Source of the DNA: Leptospira sp.
GTDB taxonomy: Bacteria; Spirochaetota; Leptospiria; Leptospirales; Leptospiraceae
DNA length: 17,598 nt
Direction of reading: 5' to 3'
Assembly: GCA_027531445.1 (NCBI GenBank)
Contig: JAPZRK010000068.1
Span: forward strand, 1 to 17,598
The position numbers and the translations under genes are program-made. Positions 1 through 7,027 of this stretch are shown here, in pieces (position 1 is the first letter of the stretch; each line of letters starts with the position of its first letter). The notes beneath the pieces are model-generated. The model searched no databases, was not told the origin of the DNA, and saw nothing but the letters and a program-made list of their open reading frames with translations.

Positions 1-2
1 TG

Positions 3-659
3 TTCGTAATTTTTGCTTGCGTGAATGTTCGCTGTGGTCCCCTAACCACGGAACTAAGCAATGAAGGAAAAATAGCAGTACTCCTACTTACTGCATTCCC
101 GATTTGCCAAAGAGAAGACCGCCTCAAATCCGAGCCAAATGATAATTTCAACCAAGCAACATGCGTGGACAAATCCATCGGAAATTTATCAGGGAGTTGT
201 TCATTTAGATCTACTACCATTTTCCCTGCATCGGATAAAGATTTTTTTCAAGTTTCGATTAATTCTGGATCGTTTAGAATTTATGTAAGAACGGATAGTT
301 TAGAACCTGCGAGTTCTCGAGTTACCTATCAGCTTTTCGATATAAATCAAAACTTAATCTTCGATCCAGAGGATCGTAAATTCGATTCTGTGAGCTCAAC
401 ATTGATCGAAAATCGTTTTTTAACAAAGGAAGATTGTGAATCACAAGCTAGATGTTCCGATTCGATTACAAAGTTTCGATTAGTGCGTTTTGACCCGAAA
501 CTCAAGCAAATCTATATTCAGTTTTTTGCCCTCGCCTATGAAGTATTTGAGGAAGGAAGAGGTAACTTACATATGCTTTCAGGATCCAATGATAGTAATG
601 TTGATCCGAGTGGATTTGGAAACACTCTGTTGCAAGGGGATTTCAAATCTTGCAACTGA
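3..659 (+). CDS. Lipoprotein with PPC-like domain, 5' end cut by window edge
   Basis: A GTG at position 21 could start this frame, but the frame stays open to the window edge. The codons just before it read F-V-I-F-A-C, which looks like the end of a lipoprotein signal peptide with the lipidated Cys at 18-20. I therefore infer that the true start lies left of the window. About 40 residues after that Cys comes an EPNDNFNQA motif, then a SDKDFFQV stretch. This is the usual opening of bacterial pre-peptidase C-terminal (PPC) type beta-sandwich domains (EPND..A......D.DYF). No peptidase domain is present in the visible part, so it is probably a surface or periplasmic lipoprotein with a stand-alone PPC-like fold. 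Several Cys residues in the mature part could form disulfides. Repeat copy H follows the stop almost directly. The PPC call is by motif only; the precise role is unknown. Confidence 0.7.
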   Translation, partial: FVIFACVNVRCGPLTTELSNEGKIAVLLLTAFPICQREDRLKSEPNDNFNQATCVDKSIGNLSGSCSFRSTTIFPASDKDFFQVSINSGSFRIYVRTDSLEPASSRVTYQLFDINQNLIFDPEDRKFDSVSSTLIENRFLTKEDCESQARCSDSITKFRLVRFDPKLKQIYIQFFALAYEVFEEGRGNLHMLSGSNDSNVDPSGFGNTLLQGDFKSCN

Positions 660-660
660 C

Positions 661-723
661 GAAATTGCCATTCTTGCTATTTTATGTCAATCCTAGTAAC
701 ACCCGTATCTTGTTTCTAAGTGG
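661..723 (+). repeat. Dispersed intergenic repeat, degenerate copy H
   Basis: This 70-bp gap between two plus-strand genes is nearly filled by a sequence related to copy D (4640-4685). Both contain a TAACACCC/TAACCCC block, then TATCTNNTTTCTA and GTGG/ATGG, in the same order and with nearly the same spacing. An AATTGCCATT stretch at its left resembles the AATTGGCATT block of copies B and C. It is one of the weaker members and was recognised by eye. Confidence 0.4.
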
Positions 724-732
724 AAAAGTTAT

Positions 733-1611
733 ATGCAGTTCATTCAAAAAAAGCAAATTGAACCTTATATGTACTTTAAATTGAATCGGATTGCATACAT
801 TTTTTGTTGTCTCTTTTTTACGTCCTGCGTCGTTTTCCAAGCTAAGAGAGTTCCAAATAATAATTTAGATTGGTCACTCCAAGTTCCCAAAGAAGCTAAA
901 AAAAGAATCATTCTTTTTCTCGGCGATAGCATCACACATGGACGCGTGAGTTATGATTATGTTAACGCAATTGCAAAAAACAAATTTTTTGAAAATGACA
1001 TTGTCGTCAATGAAGGCATTAATAGTAGGCTAACCAACCAATTGTTGGGAAAATTGGACGATGTTGAAAAATTAAATCCAGATTTTGTTTTTATACTCAT
1101 TGGAACAAATGATGCCAAGGCGGCACTAAACGAAGAAGAATACAAAAGATACAAGAGCGTTTGGTCTCTCACTGACCCGGTTGATAAGACAAGTTTTATC
1201 AACAATTTATCAAATATTGCAGAACGAATTAAAACGAAAACAAAGGCAAGCGTTGTTTTTATTTCTCTACCCCTTCTCGGAGAAGATCCGAGCTCTATTC
1301 CATTTCAACAAGCCAAAGCATACGCATGTTATACGAAACAAATTGCAAAAGATCGCGGTCTTGACTATCTCCCTTTTTTTGAAACATTAGAATCTAAAAT
1401 ATTCGAAGAAATAAAAAGGGGCTTTCATCCTAGAAGTTATGAATCCGGAGTCTGGAGTATGTATTGGACCATCCTAAGATATTATTCTACAACTCAAACA
1501 TGGGATGATCTTTCTTCTTCCAACGGTTACTATTTTTTAACCGACGGAATCCATTTGAATGAACGTGCTGGAAAAATTTTAGAATCGATGATTCTTGAAA
1601 AATTAAAGTGA
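733..1611 (+). CDS. SGNH/GDSL-family lipoprotein hydrolase
   Basis: The 292-residue product carries the SGNH-hydrolase blocks in order: GDSITHG with the nucleophile Ser66, the block II Gly in NEG at 93-95, GTND at 124-127, and the D271-x-x-H274 catalytic pair near the C terminus. These families hydrolyse esters or acyl groups on lipids, sugars or peptidoglycan; the substrate cannot be read here. A hydrophobic segment ending F-F-T-S-C (Cys32) is a plausible lipobox, so the enzyme is probably a membrane-anchored lipoprotein. An ATG at 769 (Met13) would give a more typical signal peptide than the ATG at 733. Neither has a strong ribosome binding site, so the start is uncertain. Repeat copy H lies directly upstream. 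Confidence 0.85.
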   Translation: MQFIQKKQIEPYMYFKLNRIAYIFCCLFFTSCVVFQAKRVPNNNLDWSLQVPKEAKKRIILFLGDSITHGRVSYDYVNAIAKNKFFENDIVVNEGINSRLTNQLLGKLDDVEKLNPDFVFILIGTNDAKAALNEEEYKRYKSVWSLTDPVDKTSFINNLSNIAERIKTKTKASVVFISLPLLGEDPSSIPFQQAKAYACYTKQIAKDRGLDYLPFFETLESKIFEEIKRGFHPRSYESGVWSMYWTILRYYSTTQTWDDLSSSNGYYFLTDGIHLNERAGKILESMILEKLK

Positions 1612-2046
1612 TCTAGGATTTGATTCGACAAAGTCTGAATTAGTTCCAAATCTCAAACGAATTGTTTTTCAAATCATTATCATTCTGGTATCACAGATTC
1701 TGAAGGCAATGTCACACTTATATGTACTAGCCCAAGTATAAATGAATTCCGAATTCTTCTGTCCGACTGGGATGAGTCTGACAGAAAAGAAAGCAGAAAA
1801 AGAGAAAAAGTCAATATTGTTCCTGTTGTTAAATAAAGTAGCTACTTGCGCGAGTCGGCTTCCAAAAATTAGCATTTTGTCGCGAATATAGATCAATAGT
1901 TCTGAACCTTGGGCACGATCTCGGATAAATCCGTTACCAATGTTCTTAAGGATTGAAATTCAATTCGTTCCATTCGTCTTCTCTAGACGATCGATGTCCA
2001 AAATTCACTCTATGAAAACATTGCGCTCTCTCTTTTATTAGAATAT
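1612..2046. other. Intergenic region with a repeat pair (A' and A)
   Basis: No convincing gene is present in this 435-bp stretch. A short open frame on the minus strand has no family resemblance and no ribosome binding site. The left edge, 1613-1652, looks like a weak minus-oriented arm of the dispersed repeat (TAGGATTT at the outside, CCAAATC at the inside). The clear plus-oriented copy A is at 1851-1946. At 2041-2058 a short inverted repeat, AGAATA/TATTCT, overlaps the end of the cyclase gene. It could be a weak transcript end but has no U-tract. Confidence 0.5.
1851..1946 (+). repeat. Dispersed intergenic repeat, copy A
   Basis: This copy aligns with copy B (6183-6279) across its whole length with only one small indel. 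Shared blocks are AGTCGGCTT, GCATTNTGTCGC, ATATNGATCAAT, CGATCT, TAAATCCGTT and CCAATGTTCT. A stem can form between AACCTTGG (1905-1912) and CCAATGTT (1937-1944), with 7 of 8 positions pairing. No open frame runs through it. It lies between the convergent hydrolase and cyclase genes. Confidence 0.75.
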
Positions 2047-3273
2047 CTATATATTCTTTCCTTCCAAGAAAAATGTTTTCATCAATCCCTTGCCTTTTAT
2101 TTCAATTTCTCCTCGTTTCGTAAATCGATAATCATCCTTAAGAAGATTGTAAGTTTCGAGAGTCACTTGGATTTTTCCGGGTTGACTATGGGATTCCATT
2201 CGGCTTGCCGTATTTACAGCATCTCCCCAAACATCGTAACTGAATTTTGATAAACCTATAACGCCAGCTATTGCAGGCCCAGAATGGATTCCGATTCTTA
2301 AATCAATTGTCTTGCCATTTTCTAAATTGTATTTTGCTATCACCTTTTTCAGATCCAAAGCAAAGTCTGCGACTTGCCTCGCATGATTATCAGATGGCAT
2401 TGGCAGTCCCCCCGCGACCATATAGGCATCTCCAATCGTTTTGATCTTTTCCAATTCATATTTATCAACTAACAAATCAAATTTTGAAAATATTTGATTT
2501 AAAAAAGTTACAAGTTCAGTCGGCTTCATTTTTTCCGATAACATTGTAAATCCTACCAGATCCGCAAATAGAATCGTAATATTAGAGTATCCATCTGCAA
2601 TAGCACTTCTATCTATTTTCAAACGATCAGCAATAGGAATAGGAAGGATGTTATGAAGCAAACCTTCACTTTTTTGTTTTTCATCCTCTAATGCAATTTC
2701 TGCCTTTCGATAGTTCAAAGCAATATAGAAGAAAAATCCAAAGATAAATAACATAAGTCCTATATCATTATTGAGACGGGAAAAATAATTAAATTTCTCT
2801 GGAAAGATAACAAATCCAGGCCGGTTCGAAAACCAGAGCTCGATAAAAATAAAAGAGCAGGAAACTAAAAATTGAATCAGATATTTATACAATTTTTCAT
2901 GTGTTTCAAAATAGAAATAGCTAACTGCAATGATTGCTAAAAGAAAGAGATGAAAGTTTTGACTTGTACCTAACATTAGTGATGTTACAGTTATGTTGAA
3001 CCAAGCAACTAAGAGTCCGTAGGATTTTGCCATTAAATAAAACTTTCGAAAATTAAAATAAAAAAGCGGCAAATACAAAGTAAGTCCAATACTCAATGAA
3101 ATCAAAAGAGGAAGAGTTGAAGGCAAATAAATAAAAATAATCGGATAAAAATTGAAACCTGTCAAGAACGTGATCAAATTAATTCCATTAGATAAACGAA
3201 TCGTTTTTTTTTGGATCAGAGTGAGGTCAGAATGGACACCGAGATTGATAATCGAATTCCAAAGTTTGAGCAT
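2047..3273 (-). CDS. Membrane class III adenylate cyclase
   Basis: The protein makes cAMP from ATP at the inner membrane. About six hydrophobic segments fill residues 30-190. A short linker containing LLHNILP (205-211), the usual coupling helix before cyclase domains, leads into a class III catalytic domain at about 228-405. Metal-binding Asp238 (FADLVGF) and Asp282 (TIGDAY) are present. Lys278 and Asp347 sit at the base-selecting positions and favour ATP over GTP. Asn354 and Arg358 (NTASRM) are the transition-state pair. All catalytic positions are intact, so it should be active. It is transcribed alone, with repeats A and C on its two sides. No clear ribosome binding site precedes the ATG at 3273. 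Spirochaete genomes often carry many such cyclases with different sensor parts; the signal sensed here is unknown. Confidence 0.92.
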   Translation of the reverse strand: MLKLWNSIINLGVHSDLTLIQKKTIRLSNGINLITFLTGFNFYPIIFIYLPSTLPLLISLSIGLTLYLPLFYFNFRKFYLMAKSYGLLVAWFNITVTSLMLGTSQNFHLFLLAIIAVSYFYFETHEKLYKYLIQFLVSCSFIFIELWFSNRPGFVIFPEKFNYFSRLNNDIGLMLFIFGFFFYIALNYRKAEIALEDEKQKSEGLLHNILPIPIADRLKIDRSAIADGYSNITILFADLVGFTMLSEKMKPTELVTFLNQIFSKFDLLVDKYELEKIKTIGDAYMVAGGLPMPSDNHARQVADFALDLKKVIAKYNLENGKTIDLRIGIHSGPAIAGVIGLSKFSYDVWGDAVNTASRMESHSQPGKIQVTLETYNLLKDDYRFTKRGEIEIKGKGLMKTFFLEGKNI

Positions 3274-3390
3274 AGGCGAAGTATAATCGATTTATTGTAT
3301 AAAACAATGTTTTTTGGGAAATAATTTGATTGAACGATAAATAATTTGAATAACAATTTTCATTACTATCTATCTTCCATTACTGCCACT

Positions 3391-3497
3391 CATTTGAACT
3401 CCCAAAATTGGCATTGTTTTGCGACTGACAAAACAACCATTCTGAGTTTGGGGATCTGATCTTGGAAAAACCCATATCAAAGTCCTATGTAGTTGAA
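3391..3497 (+). repeat. Dispersed intergenic repeat, copy C
   Basis: Shared blocks are AATTGGCATTGT, CAACCATTCTG, GTTTGGGG, GATCTTGGAAAAACCC and AAAGTCCTATGTAGTTGAAT. Its closest relative is the inverted copy D' (4447-4547). GAGTTTGG (3444-3451) can pair with TCAAAGTC (3477-3484) apart from one mismatch and one G-T wobble. TTGGAA (3462-3467) and TATGTA (3486-3491) stand 18 bp apart, a promoter-like spacing reading toward the antisense of the next gene. Confidence 0.75.
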
Positions 3498-3513
3498 TTA
3501 AATATTCATAAAT

Positions 3514-4425
3514 TTATTTTTGTAAGATTTTATTCAGAGCGATTAAAAGGACTTCTTTTTGATTCCAAGGAATGAAATGATCCCATTCTGGATTTAAGAT
3601 ATATTCAATTTTAGAATTCACTAAATGTTCTTTAGCAAATTTTACATTCGCAAAAGGAACTAGAGTATCATTCTCTCCATGTAATATCGTTGTTGGTGAT
3701 TTGATTTTTTTCCAATCCGATTGAATGTTCTCTAATTCATTTTTTAATTGTAAGATTTCCGCATTAGATGTGCTTAATTCCTGGGGAAGAATCAATTGAA
3801 TCAACCACCATTCTGCTACATAGTTAAACCATTCTTTTTTTTCTTGTTTTGGATCTATAGAAGCCGCAACCAAAACTAAATGCTTCGTTTCTTGTTGAAA
3901 ATCCATAGCTAGCTTACTCGCTACAGGGCCACCATAAGAGTGACCCACTATTACCCACTGAGAATTTGGATGTTTTATGTTTAAACATTCACCTATTGCA
4001 TGAGCCTGATTGTGGAGCGATACTTCTGGTTCGCCAGGATTTGATCTACCATACCCTAACCGATCAAAAGACATTATGGTTGTTTGTTTCAATAATTCAG
4101 CATTTTTTAAAAAGAAAAGAAAATTATCCCAGGAGCCAGGGGAGCCATGAATAAAAACTAAGATTGAATTCTTTGGGTTAGGTGAGGATTGACTTGTTTC
4201 TGTGTAAGCAATCTTTTTTTGATTGTAGTTGCATTTTTCATAAATAGGAGATATATTCTTTTTTTCGAATGCTTCTTTAATCGTATCTGGATTATTGTGT
4301 ATAACGGAAGTGTAAGAACAGGCTATTAGTTTGGAGGCGATTATTATTTTAAAAGCCAGACCAAGCTTACCAAAAGCTTTCAACCTTTTTATCTTGCTAA
4401 TTGGATATTTCATATTTATATTCAT
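3514..4425 (-). CDS. Alpha/beta hydrolase lipoprotein
   Basis: This 303-residue alpha/beta-hydrolase has an oxyanion-hole motif HGSPGSW (93-99) and a nucleophile elbow GHSYGG with Ser163. Asp253 (GENDTLVP) and His283 (WDHFIPW) complete a full catalytic triad. The N terminus is basic, then hydrophobic, and ends L-I-A-C with Cys36. That is a good lipobox, so the enzyme is probably anchored in a membrane rather than cytoplasmic, which is less usual for this fold. A cap segment at about 195-240 holds several Trp residues. The substrate is unknown; ester, epoxide or haloalkane substrates fit the fold equally well. ATG at 4425 or 4413 could start it. The inverted repeat copy D' is immediately upstream and could carry its promoter. 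Confidence 0.87.
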   Translation of the reverse strand: MNINMKYPISKIKRLKAFGKLGLAFKIIIASKLIACSYTSVIHNNPDTIKEAFEKKNISPIYEKCNYNQKKIAYTETSQSSPNPKNSILVFIHGSPGSWDNFLFFLKNAELLKQTTIMSFDRLGYGRSNPGEPEVSLHNQAHAIGECLNIKHPNSQWVIVGHSYGGPVASKLAMDFQQETKHLVLVAASIDPKQEKKEWFNYVAEWWLIQLILPQELSTSNAEILQLKNELENIQSDWKKIKSPTTILHGENDTLVPFANVKFAKEHLVNSKIEYILNPEWDHFIPWNQKEVLLIALNKILQK

Positions 4426-4446
4426 CCATACTTAGACATATGTTAA

Positions 4447-4547
4447 ATTTAACTGTATAGGATTTTGGAAAAGGTTTTTCTAAGATCGAGCTCCAAATCC
4501 AGAATGGTTGTAGCGTCTGCGCGACAAATTATCCATTTGTGGAATTC
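4447..4547 (-). repeat. Dispersed intergenic repeat, copy D' (inverted)
   Basis: Read on the minus strand it matches copy C: TCGCGCAGACG, CAACCATTCTG, GATTTGGAG, CGATCTTAGAAAAACC and ATCCTATACAGTTAAAT. On the plus strand GGATTTTGG (4460-4468) pairs with CCAAATCC (4493-4500) with one bulged T. TTAGAA and TATACA are 18 bp apart, reading into the hydrolase gene that starts at 4425. Confidence 0.75.
4454..4483 (-). promoter_or_regulatory. Possible promoter inside repeat D' for the hydrolase gene
   Basis: On the minus strand, TTAGAA (4483-4478) is followed after 18 bp by TATACA (4459-4454), about 28 bp before the ATG at 4425. The same pair with the same spacing occurs in copies C, D and E with only small changes. 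This is a sequence resemblance to a sigma-70 promoter. No transcript evidence is available. Confidence 0.35.
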
Positions 4548-4687
4548 AGTCGGCTTAATTGCGACGATATTTTAGTATTTATTTAACAATAAAAAATAGA
4601 TTAGTATTTTAAAACGAGAGGAACTTCCCTACCTAGACTTTGGCTTTGTTCTTGGAATAACCCCTATCTACTTTCTATATGGTCAAG
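4548..4687 (+). repeat. Dispersed intergenic repeat, copy D
   Basis: It begins with AGTCGGCTT and ends with CTTTGG, TTCTTGGAATAACCCCTATC and TTTCTATATGGTC, parallel to copies C and H. The middle (about 4570-4630) is AT-rich and shows no match to other copies. TTGGAA (4652-4657) and TATATG (4676-4681) are 18 bp apart. The stem seen in other copies is not preserved here. Confidence 0.6.
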
Positions 4688-4735
4688 CTACAATATTCTA
4701 ATAATCACTGAATCAGCAATTGAGATAAACATCTG

Positions 4736-5146
4736 TTAATCGCTATGGCTTATTCGTTTACTTTGTCCATATAATATTCCAGACAATAATACTATAGAAT
4801 AAGCCCACATTAACCAAGAACCAAAAGTGCTTGCTCTACTCACTGGCATATTGGGCATTAAGTCTGAAAAACATTGAATAACAATAGTGTCTAATATCAT
4901 TCCAGGTAAAACGAGTAAAACGCTACCCAAAACACAATCAAGTCCAACCAAATGAAAATGTCTAAATATCATTATAGAAACAATTGGTAAAGATGGTATA
5001 ACTGAAACATAAAGTACAATCAAGATTAAATTATCATCAGTGATAAAGAAGTAGTGACCTAAAAGTCTGAATGTAATTGTAGCAACAAGCCATATTGAAA
5101 ATCCATTTAGCAGAATTGTTTGCCAGTTTATGTTGTTGTTTTTCAT
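4736..5146 (-). CDS. Small four-helix membrane protein, DUF5367-like
   Basis: The 136-residue product has four hydrophobic segments, at about residues 10-30, 38-60, 68-90 and 108-128, with short loops. A PNMPVSRASTFGSWLMWAY stretch before the last helix resembles the conserved region I recall for DUF5367 membrane proteins. That link is from memory and moderate at best. No catalytic motif is visible, so no function is proposed. An AAGGA stands somewhat far upstream of the ATG at 5146. Repeat D lies beyond its 3' end and the GC-rich island at 5220-5345 lies upstream. Confidence 0.65.
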   Translation of the reverse strand: MKNNNINWQTILLNGFSIWLVATITFRLLGHYFFITDDNLILIVLYVSVIPSLPIVSIMIFRHFHLVGLDCVLGSVLLVLPGMILDTIVIQCFSDLMPNMPVSRASTFGSWLMWAYSIVLLSGILYGQSKRISHSD

Positions 5147-5650
5147 TCTTTCTATTGTTCCTTGTTTTATTTGTTTTTTGTAATTTTGATATCCTCTTTT
5201 TGCCTGATTGCTATCGACCCAGAATTAACGACGTCCAGTGATATTTCAAGCGCTTGCGAACGGACTAATGGTGCTAGGTGTGGCTTAGCCTGGAAGGAGG
5301 GCTTTTCCCTCCTGGAACGGTAAATCATTGGTAGCCGTTACGATTCGGTTAGCATTAACAAGTAGCCTTAAATCCCTTAAATTTCTTCCCCTTTTTTAAC
5401 TAACTCCAATATTGCGGAAATTTTACTCTTTAATTCACCAACAGAAAAAACTTTCGTAGTTCAAATGTCTAGTATTATTGATAGCCTATCAAGAAATATT
5501 TAGAGATTGATTTGAACTTCTTCCATTCTTCTTTAAAGAAAATAAAATTAACAAGAGTAATGTGATTCTCAAAATTGAATCATGACGACAAACGTAGTTG
5601 CGCGCTGCGAGCCCAGCCACGGATGCCGAGTGAAGCCTGGGGAATGTGTT
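5147..5650. other. Intergenic region with two GC-rich islands
   Basis: This 504-bp gap has no supportable gene. It contains two islands much richer in G and C than their surroundings, at about 5220-5345 and 5590-5643, separated by AT-rich sequence. Both contain a GCGC..TGCGA block and a later AAGCCTGG or TAGCCTGG block in the same order, so they may be degenerate copies of one repeat in direct orientation. A perfect 12-bp palindrome, TTCTTTAAAGAA, lies at 5529-5540; nothing suggests it is functional. Confidence 0.4.
5289..5339. other. GC-rich hairpin pair
   Basis: AGGAGGG (5295-5301) and CCCTCCT (5307-5313) form a perfect 7-bp stem around the loop CTTTT. The direct repeat CCTGGAA lies at both edges (5289-5295 and 5311-5317). 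AACGG (5316-5320) can pair with CCGTT (5335-5339) just downstream. No U-tract follows on either strand, so it is not a standard terminator. The structure is seen directly; its function is unknown. Confidence 0.45.
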
Positions 5651-6025
5651 CTATTCAGTTCTTTTTTGAAAAATTGGTAGAAAATCAGGTTTAAGCAAAG
5701 TTGATTTCAAGGGATGAGGTATTTGCCTATCGTTGTAGGCAGCCACAATCTTTGAAATGGTCACTTGATATCCTCTCAACCATTTCGCTTCCTGCTTTTT
5801 TGCCTTCAAATGTATTTCATGCTCCATAAGATCTTTGAGACCATCTAAGCCCTTCCAATAATAGAGATTAATTACTTGAGAATTCTCATTGTTTTCGTAG
5901 CTTTCTTCACCCAAATAGCCTTTCGTCTGTTTGGCGTAATCTGCAATCACCTTGTCGAAACGATGAAATTCATCAGTAAATTCGCCCTTCTGAAAAATAA
6001 AGGTGGCACAAAAAAGATCTTCCAT
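5651..6025 (-). CDS. ABM-like dimeric alpha/beta-barrel protein
   Basis: The 124-residue protein has the pattern of a stand-alone antibiotic-biosynthesis-monooxygenase (ABM) type domain. A first strand (LFCATFIFQ) is followed by a helix with GYLGEESYEN at about 36-45, the strand VINLYYW (51-57), a helix with MEHEIHLKAKK (67-77), then W-x-x-GYQVTISKI (83-93). Such proteins are dimeric barrels. Some are cofactor-free oxygenases, others haem-degrading or of unknown role, and the substrate cannot be told here. The ATG at 6025 follows GGAG at a good distance, which supports this start. Gene order does not point to a pathway. Confidence 0.75.
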   Translation of the reverse strand: MEDLFCATFIFQKGEFTDEFHRFDKVIADYAKQTKGYLGEESYENNENSQVINLYYWKGLDGLKDLMEHEIHLKAKKQEAKWLRGYQVTISKIVAAYNDRQIPHPLKSTLLKPDFLPIFQKRTE

Positions 6026-6123
6026 TACATTTTTACTCCAGTCTGCATAAATTCATATTTTATCTTGATGTAAATTCTTAAATGAAAATCTGGGTTTGTC
6101 AATGTATACTTCTTGAGTTGTCA

Positions 6124-6148
6124 GCTCCGCCACTGAAGACGGCGGAGC
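6124..6148. other. Perfect 8-bp GC-rich inverted repeat
   Basis: GCTCCGCC (6124-6131) and GGCGGAGC (6141-6148) form a perfect stem around a 9-nt loop. Neither strand has a T-run after it, so a simple intrinsic terminator is unlikely. It stands out in an AT-rich gap between divergent genes and may be a protein-binding site or part of a repeat. Confidence 0.6.
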
Positions 6149-6160
6149 GTTAAGCAAATG

Positions 6161-6290
6161 TAAAATATAGTCGCCATTCGAACCAGTCGGCTTTCAATAA
6201 TTGGCATTGTGTCGCAAATATGGATCAATCGATTTTGCAACTTAGGCTCGATCTTAGTTAAATCCGTTTCCAATGTTCTACGTAGTCAAG
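6161..6290 (+). repeat. Dispersed intergenic repeat, copy B
   Basis: This is the longest clear copy. The core (6183-6279) aligns with copy A. An extra left block, TAAAATATAGTCGCCATTCG, matches TAAAATATAGTCGGCACTCG at copy F (10509-10528). AACTTAGG (6239-6246) and CCAATGTT (6270-6277) can pair at 6 of 8 positions. It lies upstream of the response regulator gene in the sense orientation. Confidence 0.75.
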
Positions 6291-6353
6291 ATTATGGACC
6301 ACCTCCTTCGGTTATGAACTAAGGAATAAAAGCTCTTTATCACACTTGACTAC
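6282..6353 (+). promoter_or_regulatory. Possible structured 5' leader of the two-component operon
   Basis: GTAGTCAAG (6282-6290) and CTTGACTAC (6345-6353) are a perfect 9-bp inverted repeat around 54 nt. Inside, CCTT/AAGG and GTT/AAC can form a small hairpin around position 6313. The ATG at 6381 is 28 nt after the right arm. The arrangement could be an RNA fold controlling translation, or two distant operator half-sites. The left arm overlaps the end of repeat B. Confidence 0.4.
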
Positions 6354-6380
6354 ATTGAAGAGGAATTTCATACTATACGC

Positions 6381-7016
6381 ATGTCACTTGTAAGTAGTAG
6401 GAAATTAACTCTTGTCATCATTGATGATGAGGAATCTTTTCGCTCAAATATAGTTCGTTTCATAAAATCTAAACTTACAGATGTTAGAATTATCGAATAT
6501 TCATCCCCAAGTCATGCCCTCACAAATCATTTTCTGTCCCAGATTGATTTCCTGATTGTCGATTACCGAATGCCAGAAATGGATGGGATTCAATTTTTCG
6601 GTGAGGCAAAAATTCGACAATTGACAATTCCAAAACTAATTCTTTCGGGATTTGTAGCAGAAGATAAAATATTTGAAGCATTAAAACTTGGTGCTACTGG
6701 GTATTTATGCAAAGATGATATAGATTCATTTGATTCCATCTTAGAAATTTTATTAAATGGCGGGGCTTTCATTACCCCAACAATCGCGTGTCGTGTGGTC
6801 AGTTTTTTTAAAGACTTGAGAAAAAATACCGCTGAGAAAAAAGAATTAACGGAAATAGAGGCTCAAATTTTGAAAAACCTTTCCTCAGGTTTTTCTACTA
6901 TAGAAGTTGCCGAATCGATTGGAATCGATGATCAAACCTTCTACTTGCATATTCGAAATATATATAAAAAACTAGAGATAAATCACCAACATCAATTATT
7001 AAAAGGTAAAAGTTAG
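6381..7016 (+). CDS. LuxR/NarL-type response regulator
   Basis: The 211-residue protein has an N-terminal receiver domain and a C-terminal helix-turn-helix. Receiver residues are complete: acidic pocket Asp15-Asp16, phospho-acceptor Asp61 (LIVDYRMPEMDG), Ser89 and Lys111. At about 155-205 a LTEIEAQILKNLSSGFST segment opens a GerE/LuxR-type HTH, with the recognition helix region DDQTFYLHIRNIYKKL. It should be a phosphorylation-controlled DNA-binding protein. The histidine kinase begins 11 bp after its stop, so the two form an operon and very likely a partner pair. An AGGA stands about 16 nt before the ATG, further than usual. The preceding DNA has a folded-leader candidate. Target genes are unknown. 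Confidence 0.9.
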   Translation: MSLVSSRKLTLVIIDDEESFRSNIVRFIKSKLTDVRIIEYSSPSHALTNHFLSQIDFLIVDYRMPEMDGIQFFGEAKIRQLTIPKLILSGFVAEDKIFEALKLGATGYLCKDDIDSFDSILEILLNGGAFITPTIACRVVSFFKDLRKNTAEKKELTEIEAQILKNLSSGFSTIEVAESIGIDDQTFYLHIRNIYKKLEINHQHQLLKGKS

Positions 7017-7027
7017 CTATTTATAAA

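Larger units (their letters stand above)
4426..4735. other. Intergenic region made of two head-to-head repeat copies
   Basis: Nearly all of this 310-bp gap is the dispersed repeat: an inverted copy (D', 4447-4547) and a plus copy (D, 4548-4687) meet at the AGTCGGC block at 4548-4554. No open frame of interest is present. The outer ends are imperfect inverted repeats of each other, TATAGGAT on the left against CTATATGG on the right. Confidence 0.6.
6026..6380. other. Intergenic region: GC hairpin, repeat B and structured leader
   Basis: No gene is seen. From left to right it holds a perfect GC-rich hairpin (6124-6148), the dispersed repeat copy B (6161-6290), and a possible folded leader before the response regulator gene (6282-6353). 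It is the upstream region both of the minus-strand ABM-like gene and of the plus-strand two-component operon. Confidence 0.6.

Noticed and set aside
1669..1896. 75-codon open frame on the minus strand
   Set aside because: No family resemblance and no ribosome binding site; it overlaps repeat copy A, so chance is likelier.
3391..3497. True integron attC site
   Set aside because: The right end GTTGAAT fits GTTRRRY, but the left RYYYAAC partner is not exact, the long symmetric arms are not seen, and gene orientations are mixed. Kept only as a hypothesis for the family.
6124..6148. Intrinsic terminator
   Set aside because: The stem is perfect and GC-rich, but no T-run follows on either strand and the flanking genes diverge from it.
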